Of a stretch of DNA of 64,000 nt, positions 57,669 through 64,000 are shown in pieces. The translations under genes were made by a program, and so were the position numbers. The notes below the pieces were generated by a model. The model had not been told where the DNA came from. It did not search any database and saw only the letters and a list, made by a program, of their open reading frames with translations. Position 1 is the first letter of the stretch, and every line of letters begins with the position of its first letter. Source of the DNA: Pacificimonas flava. GTDB taxonomy: Bacteria > Pseudomonadota > Alphaproteobacteria > Sphingomonadales > Sphingomonadaceae. The stretch lies in assembly GCF_000342165.1 (NCBI RefSeq), contig NZ_AMRV01000001.1, positions 496,001 through 560,000 of the forward strand, written 5' to 3'.

Positions 57669-58457
57669 CTAGGCGGCGCGCACGATCGCGCCGAAGCTGT
57701 CCGCATCGAGGCTCGCTCCGCCGACGAGCGCACCGCCGACATTGCTTGCAGAGAGCAGTTCGGCCGCATTCTCCGGCTTCACCGAGCCGCCATACAGGAT
57801 CAGTATCGATTCGCCGGCCGCGCCGAATCTTTCGGTGAGCGCCGAGCGAATGGAATCGTGCATGGCGGCAATATCGGCCGTGGTGGGCGTCCGGCCGGTG
57901 CCGATGGCCCAGACCGGTTCGTACGCCACGGCAAGGCCCGCCGAATCTCCCTGCGGAAGGGATCCCTCGAGCTGTCGGCGAACGACGGCTTCGGCTTCAC
58001 CGCCATCGCGCTCGGCCTCCGTCTCGCCGACGCATATGATCACGGAAAGGCCCGCAGCGCGCGCCGCTTCGGCCTTCCCCCGCACCTCCGCGTCCGTCTC
58101 CCCCTGATCCGTACGCCGCTCGGAATGGCCGACGAGCGTGAATGTCGCGCCCGCATCGACAAGCATAGGCGCGGACACACAGCCGGTATGCGCCCCCTTC
58201 TCTGCGGAATGACAGTCCTCTCCGCCGACCGAAAGCCGGGAATCGTCAGCCATCTGCGCCGCAGGAAAGATCAAGGTGTGCGGTACGGCCAGCGCCACCC
58301 CGACATCGTCCCCGGCGGTGTCCGCAAGCGTCATGATCCGGCCAATCGTGCCAAGGTCGCGGCTCGTTCCATGCATCTTCCAATTGCCGGCGATGAGACA
58401 CCGGCCGAGAAAGGGGGATCGGGCGGCGTCGGTCGTAACGGTCCTGTCGTCTGGCAT
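57669..58457 (-). CDS. tpiA: Triosephosphate isomerase
   Basis: 262-residue TIM-barrel enzyme of glycolysis. The catalytic Lys is in AGNWKMHG, the His in VGHSERR, the Glu in AYEPVWAIGTGRTPT and the phosphate loop in YGGSVKPENA. A short N-terminal extension of about 20 residues precedes the barrel. GAGGGA lies 9 bases upstream of the ATG and a promoter is predicted at 58502-58529. Confidence 0.98.
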   Translation of the reverse strand: MPDDRTVTTDAARSPFLGRCLIAGNWKMHGTSRDLGTIGRIMTLADTAGDDVGVALAVPHTLIFPAAQMADDSRLSVGGEDCHSAEKGAHTGCVSAPMLVDAGATFTLVGHSERRTDQGETDAEVRGKAEAARAAGLSVIICVGETEAERDGGEAEAVVRRQLEGSLPQGDSAGLAVAYEPVWAIGTGRTPTTADIAAMHDSIRSALTERFGAAGESILILYGGSVKPENAAELLSASNVGGALVGGASLDADSFGAIVRAA

Positions 58458-58501
58458 GGCGGTCGTCCCTCGCTACTCGTCTTGCTCATGAGTATCGGCG
58501 C

Positions 58502-58529
58502 TCTATAAGCCGCACGTTCGAACCGACAA
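58502..58529 (-). promoter_or_regulatory. Predicted tpiA promoter
   Basis: Minus strand TTGTCG (58529-58524), 16 bases, TATAGA (58507-58502), about 45 bases upstream of the tpiA start, in the 112-base divergent gap with ppiD. Confidence 0.4.
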
Positions 58530-58569
58530 CCATTCCGAATAATCCGCAACGCGAAAGAAACATGCGTCC

Positions 58570-60501
58570 ATGATCTCATTTTTCCGCCGCTGGCTGTCCT
58601 CGCCCATCGTTCTCGTGCTTTTCGCGCTGGTCGTGGTCGCTTTCGTCATCGTCGGCATCGGCAACCCCCTCGGCGGCGGCGCTCCGGCGGGTGGAACAGT
58701 GGCAGAGGTGGGGGATCAGGAGATTTCCGCTGCGCGCCTTTCCGATCAGTTCGACCGCAGGCTTCAGGCGGTGCGGCAGCAGAATCCGGAACTGACGGCG
58801 CGCGCTGCACTCGACACCGGCGCACTCGACATCACGCTCGACCAGCTCGTCATCTCGGTCGCGCTCGAAGAGCTGGCGCGCGATATGGGGCTGTCGACCT
58901 CCAAGCGGCTCGTGGATGCGGACATCGCCGGAATGGAGGCGTTTGCCGGCCCGACCGGCCAGTTCAGCGAGCAAGTCTACCGCGATATCCTGCAACGGCA
59001 GAATATCGACGAGCGCTCCTTTCGTCAGGATCTCGAGGGCGACGTGCTGCGCCGTCACCTGCTCGCGCCACTCGCCGGGTTGACGCCGACGCCCGAGGGT
59101 GTGGCCCGTCCGTTCGCCGAGCTGCAGCTGGAGCAGCGCACCCTGTCGGTCGGTGCGATCCCCTACAGCCGCTTCGACGTCGACGCACCGAACCAGAAGC
59201 AGCTTGCCGCATTCTATAGAGAGAACCAGGCTCGCTTCACGATTCCGGAACGGCGCAAGTTCCAATATGCCATCATCGACCGCGCCGACCTTGCGCAACA
59301 GATCGACGTGACCGACGCCGATATCGCCCAATATTACGAGGACAATTCCGATTTGTACGCGGCCACGGAAACCCGCAGTCTGCGACAGGTAGTAACGCAG
59401 GACCGCGCGCAGGCGGATACGATCGCGAAGCGCGTACGCGCCGGCGAGGATTTCGCCGCCGTGGCTGCGGATGTACTCGACTATAGCGAAAGCGACCTCG
59501 ATCTGGGTTCCACGAACGAGAGCGATCTGGCCGGCATCATCAATGACGATGTGGCGGCCGAGGTGTTCGCGGCAAGCGAAGGCAATGTCGTCGGTCCCGC
59601 CGAATCGAATTTCGGATTCCACGTCATTTCTGTCGACGCCGTCGAGACGACGCCGACAAAGCCCATGAGCGCTGTACAGGGCGAGATTCGCAATCGACTG
59701 ATCGAGGAGCGCGCGGAAGCACGCGTGGCCGAACTGACAGATCAGGTGCAGGACGCCATCGACGATGGAGCCAGCATGCAAGAGGCCGCGAGCGATGCGG
59801 GCCTGCGGGTCATGTCCCCGCCCGCCCTGACGGAGACTGGTCAGACGCCGGAACAGGAGGATTTCTCGCTGCCCGCGGACCTTCGTCCGCTGCTTGGTAC
59901 GGCCTTCGACCTGATGCCGGGCGATGATCCGCTGGTCGAGGAGATCGGCCAAGGCCGTTACGCTCTTGTCGGCCTTGATGAGGTTATTCCCGCTGCGCCG
60001 CAGCCGCTTGCCGACATCCGTGAAGAAGTCAGCGAAATCTACATCTTCGAAGAGCAGCGCAAGCAGGCCGAGGCAAAAGCGAAGGAAATCATCGCCGCCG
60101 TCCGCGCCGGTGGTTCGCTGAGCGCAGAGATGGAGGCCGCGGGCGTGCCGGCGCCTCAGGACATCACCGCCCGCCGGGCCGAACTGGCCCAGCAGGAAGG
60201 GCGCCTGCCCCCCTATGTCACCCTCGGTTTTGCTCAGGGGGAAGGCGACATCGCAGACGTGCCGCTGCCGCAGCAGGGTGTTCAGGTCATCGTCGAAACC
60301 ACGCGTGTCGTGCCGGGCGACCTGTCCGAGGTTCCGGGTTTTCTGCAGACGGTGTCCTCACAGCTTCGTGCCGCGCAGGCGACGGAGTTGCAATTGGCCT
60401 TTGCGAACGCCGTTTCGAAGAGCATCGGAACGAAACGCTACCCGGACGCGGTGACAGCCGTAGAGGCGCAGTATCGCGGGGCCGGTCCGGACGCAGAATG
60501 A
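58570..60501 (+). CDS. ppiD: Peptidyl-prolyl isomerase PpiD-like membrane chaperone
   Basis: 643-residue protein with an N-terminal inner-membrane anchor (SPIVLVLFALVVVAFVIVGIG), a SurA-like chaperone region (residues 45-200), and a parvulin domain (about 235-370). A second partial parvulin-like part follows. It should assist folding of exported proteins at the Sec exit. No strong Shine-Dalgarno is seen. It is followed by the trp genes after 64 bases, a typical sphingomonad order. Confidence 0.9.
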   Translation: MISFFRRWLSSPIVLVLFALVVVAFVIVGIGNPLGGGAPAGGTVAEVGDQEISAARLSDQFDRRLQAVRQQNPELTARAALDTGALDITLDQLVISVALEELARDMGLSTSKRLVDADIAGMEAFAGPTGQFSEQVYRDILQRQNIDERSFRQDLEGDVLRRHLLAPLAGLTPTPEGVARPFAELQLEQRTLSVGAIPYSRFDVDAPNQKQLAAFYRENQARFTIPERRKFQYAIIDRADLAQQIDVTDADIAQYYEDNSDLYAATETRSLRQVVTQDRAQADTIAKRVRAGEDFAAVAADVLDYSESDLDLGSTNESDLAGIINDDVAAEVFAASEGNVVGPAESNFGFHVISVDAVETTPTKPMSAVQGEIRNRLIEERAEARVAELTDQVQDAIDDGASMQEAASDAGLRVMSPPALTETGQTPEQEDFSLPADLRPLLGTAFDLMPGDDPLVEEIGQGRYALVGLDEVIPAAPQPLADIREEVSEIYIFEEQRKQAEAKAKEIIAAVRAGGSLSAEMEAAGVPAPQDITARRAELAQQEGRLPPYVTLGFAQGEGDIADVPLPQQGVQVIVETTRVVPGDLSEVPGFLQTVSSQLRAAQATELQLAFANAVSKSIGTKRYPDAVTAVEAQYRGAGPDAE

Positions 60502-60565
60502 TCGATTCCGAACTTACGGCACCCAGCCGGGCCGGCTTCGACAGGATCGGCTTGGTCGGCGCGGC

Positions 60566-62071
60566 GTGATTCAACCGGACGCCGAGGTCTTCGGCCGCAC
60601 CTACAGGGCGGGGCGGCCGCAACTGGTCTGGAAGCGGGCCGTGGCGGACACCGACACGCCGGTTTCCGCCATGATCAAACTCGGCCGCGAGAAATCCGGC
60701 GCTTTCCTTCTGGAATCGGTAGAGGGTGGCGAAGTACGCGGACGCTACACCATGCTCGGCTTCGACCCCGATCTGGCGTTTCGCGCGTCTGGCCGCGCCA
60801 GCGAGATCAATCGCAATTTCCGCAGCGACAAGCGAGCGTTCGAACCGGTTGAGGGATTGCCGCTGGACGTGCTTCGCGAACTGGTTGCCGCGTGCCGAAT
60901 GGAGGTTCCCGCGGAATTGCCTCCGGTGTTCAGCACCCTCGTCGGATATCTCGGCTATGAAAGCGCGGGGCTGGTGGAGCCGGTCGGCGCGGCCGAAGGG
61001 GAGGGTCTCGGGCTCCCGGATTTCTACCTCGTCAGACCGGCCTTGATCCTCGTCTTCGACCGGCTCAGCGACAGTCTGTTTCTGGCAGCCCCGGTTTATC
61101 CCAATGGAGACGATGCCGCCCTCGCCTACCGCGCGGCGCAGGATCGGATTGAAGAAGCCGAGGCCCGTCTGGCTGGCCCTCTCCTGGACGAACCCTTCCG
61201 CGGAACGCTTCCCGATGGTTCGCTGCGTCCGGCCGTCGCCCCGCAGGACTATGCCGACATGGTCGCACGGGCGAAGGACTATATTCTGGCGGGTGATATC
61301 TTTCAGGTGGTGCTGGCGCAGCGATTCAGCATGGATTTCCCGCTGCCGCCGCTCGCCCTCTACCGGGCCTTACGCCGGATCAATCCCTCGCCGTTTCTCT
61401 ACATGCTCGATCTGCCGGATTTCGCGCTTATCGGTTCCAGCCCGGAAATCCTCGTGCGGGTGCGCGGCGATGCGGTCACCATCCGCCCGATCGCCGGTAC
61501 GCGCCCGCGCGGCGCCGATGCCGATGAGGATGCGCGCAACCGGGACGGTTTGCTCGCGGATCCGAAGGAGCGATCGGAGCATCTGATGCTGCTCGATCTC
61601 GGCCGGAACGATGTGGGACGCGTGGCGGCACCCGGCAGCGTCGAGGTCACGGACAGGGAGTGTGTGGAATTCTATAGTCACGTCATGCACATCGTCTCCA
61701 ATGTTCGCGGGCGACTTGCGGCGGGCCATGACGCCATTGATGCCCTGATGGCGGGCTTTCCGGCCGGCACCGTTTCGGGCGCGCCAAAGGTTCGGGCCAT
61801 GCAGATCATTTCCGAACTGGAGCCCGAACGGCGCGGCGCCTATGCCGGCGGGGTCGGCTACTTCTCGCCTGCGGGCGACATGGATAGCTGCATCGTGCTC
61901 CGTACAGCCGTCGTGAAGGATGGCCAGATGCACGTACAGGCGGGTGCTGGTATCGTCGCGGACAGTGAAGCGGCTTACGAGCAGCGCGAATGCGAAGCCA
62001 AGGCGGGCGCACTGGTCGCAGCCGCGCGGGAGGCTCTGCGACGCGCCGGCGAAGCGGATTTCGGTCAATGA
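60566..62071 (+). CDS. trpE: Anthranilate synthase component I
   Basis: 501-residue chorismate-using subunit. FLLESVEGG near the N-terminus is the tryptophan feedback site; [25 protein letters not shown] and [15 protein letters not shown] are catalytic segments. A GTG at 60566 is taken as start, giving a normal N-terminus; no leader peptide with Trp codons or attenuator is seen in the 64 bases upstream. It overlaps trpG by 4 bases. Confidence 0.95.
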   Translation: MIQPDAEVFGRTYRAGRPQLVWKRAVADTDTPVSAMIKLGREKSGAFLLESVEGGEVRGRYTMLGFDPDLAFRASGRASEINRNFRSDKRAFEPVEGLPLDVLRELVAACRMEVPAELPPVFSTLVGYLGYESAGLVEPVGAAEGEGLGLPDFYLVRPALILVFDRLSDSLFLAAPVYPNGDDAALAYRAAQDRIEEAEARLAGPLLDEPFRGTLPDGSLRPAVAPQDYADMVARAKDYILAGDIFQVVLAQRFSMDFPLPPLALYRALRRINPSPFLYMLDLPDFALIGSSPEILVRVRGDAVTIRPIAGTRPRGADADEDARNRDGLLADPKERSEHLMLLDLGRNDVGRVAAPGSVEVTDRECVEFYSHVMHIVSNVRGRLAAGHDAIDALMAGFPAGTVSGAPKVRAMQIISELEPERRGAYAGGVGYFSPAGDMDSCIVLRTAVVKDGQMHVQAGAGIVADSEAAYEQRECEAKAGALVAAAREALRRAGEADFGQ

Positions 62072-62637
62072 TCCTCGTCATCGATAACTACGACAGCTTC
62101 ACCTACAATCTGGTGCATTATCTGCAGCAATTGCAGGCCGAGACCGAAGTTGTCCGCAACGACGCGCTTTCGGCGGAAGACGCGATCGGCCGGCGACCCC
62201 AGGCCATTCTGATCTCCCCCGGTCCCTGCTCTCCCAACGAGGCAGGCATCACGCTGGATATTCTCCCGCTGGCGCTGGAAGCGCGTATTCCGGTTCTCGG
62301 TGTTTGCCTGGGCCATCAGGCAATTATCCAGCATTTCGGCGGACGCGTCGTCAGGGCACCGACGGTGATGCACGGCAAGACGTCGCCCGTAACGCACGAT
62401 GGGACCGGCGTGTTCTCCGCCCTCCCCTCCCCGTTTACCGCAACACGCTATCATTCCCTGATCGGCGTCGGGGTGACATCGCCGCTGGTCGAGAACGCCT
62501 GGAGCGCCGACGGTGTCGTGCAGGGCGTGCGCCATCAGGACGGATTGCTCCACGGCGTGCAGTTCCATCCGGAAAGTATTGCCACGGAGCACGGCCATGC
62601 GCTTCTCGAGAATTTCCTGAACCTTGCCAGGAAATGA
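62068..62637 (+). CDS. trpG: Anthranilate synthase component II (glutamine amidotransferase)
   Basis: 189-residue amidotransferase supplying ammonia to Trp[15 protein letters not shown] opens the protein; the nucleophile is in GVCLGHQAI, and the His/Glu in GVQFHPESI. It may also serve p-aminobenzoate synthesis. Coupled to trpE and trpD by 4-base overlaps. Confidence 0.96.
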   Translation: MILVIDNYDSFTYNLVHYLQQLQAETEVVRNDALSAEDAIGRRPQAILISPGPCSPNEAGITLDILPLALEARIPVLGVCLGHQAIIQHFGGRVVRAPTVMHGKTSPVTHDGTGVFSALPSPFTATRYHSLIGVGVTSPLVENAWSADGVVQGVRHQDGLLHGVQFHPESIATEHGHALLENFLNLARK

Positions 62638-63614
62638 GGCTACCCGATCCCTCTGAACCCCTTGGCGACCCCGAGGCGGTCTTCGCGCGGATCCTGTCTG
62701 GGCGCGTGGAGGATTCCGAAATCGCGCAGTTCCTTTCCGGTCTCGCCGATCGCGGAGAAACGGTAGCGGAAATCGTCGGCGCCGCCTCCGCTCTCCGCGC
62801 GCAAATGATTGCGGTCGACGCGCCCGCAGACGCGATCGATGTCTGCGGCACGGGCGGTGACGGACAGCACACACGCAACATTTCCACCGCAGTGGCGATC
62901 GTGGCCGCCGCAGCGGGCGCCACCGTGGCGAAGCACGGAAACCGCGCCGCCTCCTCGCGTTCTGGTGCGGCGGACGTGCTGTCCTGTCTCGACCTCGACC
63001 TCGACATGCCGCCGGCACGGGTCGAGGCGTCGATCCGCGAAATCGGCATCGGATTTCTCTTCGCCGCGCGGCATCACCCGGTCATGGCGCGCGTGGCCCC
63101 GGTGCGCCGCGCGCTGAAGCGGCGGACGATTTTCAACGTCCTTGGGCCTCTCTCCAATCCCGCCGGCGTGAAGCGGCAGCTCGTCGGAGTCTTCGCTCCC
63201 GATTGGGTGCCGCCACTCGCGGCCGCGCTTCATGACCTTGGTACGCAGCGGGCGATGGTCGTCCACGGGCTGGACGGTCTCGACGAGTTGACGGTGACGA
63301 AGGAAACCGTCGCCTGCGAAGTGGGCGGTCCTCATGAAGGCGAATACCGCATCGCGCCGGAAAAGGCTGGGCTGAAACGACATGAACTGGCCGCTATCCA
63401 AGGCGGCACGCCAGAGGAAAATGCCGCAGCGCTTGTACGCCTTCTGGACGGAGAAGCTGGCGGCTACCGGGATATTGTGGTTCTGAATACGGCCGCCGCT
63501 CTGATGATAGCCGGGCGGGCTGCGGATCTGCGCGAAGGTGCGGCTCTAGCCGAGAAGACGATCGACAGCGGAGATGCGAGCCGCAAATTGACCGAATGGA
63601 GGAAATTTCGTTGA
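62634..63614 (+). CDS. trpD: Anthranilate phosphoribosyltransferase
   Basis: 326-residue enzyme adding phosphoribose to anthranilate. The PRPP motif [15 protein letters not shown] and [17 protein letters not shown] are diagnostic. The ATG at 62634 overlaps the trpG stop by 4 bases. A longer frame inside trpG is rejected. Confidence 0.97.
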   Translation: MRLPDPSEPLGDPEAVFARILSGRVEDSEIAQFLSGLADRGETVAEIVGAASALRAQMIAVDAPADAIDVCGTGGDGQHTRNISTAVAIVAAAAGATVAKHGNRAASSRSGAADVLSCLDLDLDMPPARVEASIREIGIGFLFAARHHPVMARVAPVRRALKRRTIFNVLGPLSNPAGVKRQLVGVFAPDWVPPLAAALHDLGTQRAMVVHGLDGLDELTVTKETVACEVGGPHEGEYRIAPEKAGLKRHELAAIQGGTPEENAAALVRLLDGEAGGYRDIVVLNTAAALMIAGRAADLREGAALAEKTIDSGDASRKLTEWRKFR

Positions 63615-64000
63615 GCGACACCCTGTCCGAAATCGTCGCCTACAAGCGCTCACAGCTGGAAACGAAGAAGCGCAAGATGCCGCTGCCCATATTGGAGGCG
63701 AAGGCTGCCGGCCAGCAGGCGCCGCGCGGGTTTCGGGCGGCGTTGATGGCTGTTCATGGCCGCCACGCCCTGATTGGAGAGATCAAGAAAGCGTCTCCCT
63801 CCAAGGGCCTGATCCGCCAGGATTTCGACGTTCCGAAGATTGCCCGAGCCTATGTCAATGGCGGAGCGGCCTGCCTGTCGGTGCTGACCGAGGACAAATG
63901 GTTTCAAGGTGCCGACGAGAATCTGCAGATCGCGCGCCAATCCATGCATCTTCCTATTCTGCGTAAGGATTTTCTGGTAGACGCCTATCAGATAACGGAA
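63611..64000 (+). CDS. trpC: Indole-3-glycerol phosphate synthase, 3' end outside window
   Basis: First 130 residues of the TIM-barrel enzyme. [15 protein letters not shown], the catalytic segment EIKKASPSKGLI and VLTEDKWFQGADENL are typical; the frame continues past the window edge at LRKDFLVDAYQITE. It starts with TTG at 63611, with GGAGGAA 6-8 bases upstream and a 4-base overlap with the trpD stop (TTGA). Confidence 0.95.
   Translation, partial: MSDTLSEIVAYKRSQLETKKRKMPLPILEAKAAGQQAPRGFRAALMAVHGRHALIGEIKKASPSKGLIRQDFDVPKIARAYVNGGAACLSVLTEDKWFQGADENLQIARQSMHLPILRKDFLVDAYQITE

Noticed and set aside
60502-60565. Tryptophan attenuator before trpE
   Set aside because: No leader frame with Trp codons and no alternative hairpins with a T run in the 64-base gap.

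Overview
The window is a 64 kb, GC-rich, almost fully coding piece of chromosome from an alphaproteobacterium, most likely a member of the Sphingomonadales. The evidence is gene content and order: the rpsB-tsf-pyrH-frr-uppS-cdsA-dxr-rseP-bamA-skp-fabZ cluster without lpxD, lpxA or lpxB (sphingomonads make glycosphingolipids instead of lipid A), TrmFO, a bacterial CDC48-type ATPase, the ppiD-trpEGDC order, and sites that fit the alphaproteobacterial EcfG sigma factor and CtrA regulator. I see no insertion sequence, integrase, prophage or CRISPR array. Most genes are packed with 1-8 nt overlaps.

Layout. 0-8 kb: small accessory functions (hotdog-fold fragment, NUDIX hydrolase, phosphomannose isomerase, an orphan acyl-CoA carboxylase beta subunit, an M15-like peptidase, two small unknown proteins, a diacylglycerol kinase-like enzyme coupled to a metallophosphoesterase, a PEP-CTERM protein). 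8-13 kb: uvrA and trmFO. 12.7-21 kb, minus strand: a translationally coupled chain dacC-tmk-holB-metG-tatD-MBL hydrolase-retropepsin, preceded by rlpA and mltB. 21-25 kb: tRNA-Ser(UGA), CDC48 ATPase, acyl-CoA synthetase. 25.5-31.6 kb: rpmE, then a leucine/isovalerate degradation cluster (mccB, methylglutaconyl-CoA hydratase-like, mccA, isovaleryl-CoA dehydrogenase). 31.6-42.7 kb, minus strand: the large translation, isoprenoid, phospholipid and outer-membrane assembly cluster. 42.8-46.2 kb: RNA methyltransferase, nnrD and an N-formylglutamate amidohydrolase-like gene. 46.3-50.8 kb: dnaE flanked by two small secreted proteins. 50.9-54.2 kb: lolD, lolC and proS. 54.3-58.5 kb: an exported LD-carboxypeptidase, pyrG, secG, tpiA. 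58.6-64 kb: ppiD followed by trpE, trpG, trpD and a trpC cut by the window end.

Most of the window is ordinary housekeeping DNA. The most interesting signals are regulatory: a perfect EcfG-type promoter (GGAAC-N16-CGTT) in front of a 73-residue disordered protein, a perfect CtrA box (TTAA-N7-TTAAC) in front of a PEP-CTERM protein, a near-perfect 24-bp palindrome over the predicted promoter of a small secreted protein, a nested stem-loop next to dnaE, and predicted leaderless starts for mccB, dnaE and the LD-carboxypeptidase. An EF-hand-like loop inside the BamA barrel and the missing lpx genes also deserve a second look. I did not find a clearly new multi-gene system.
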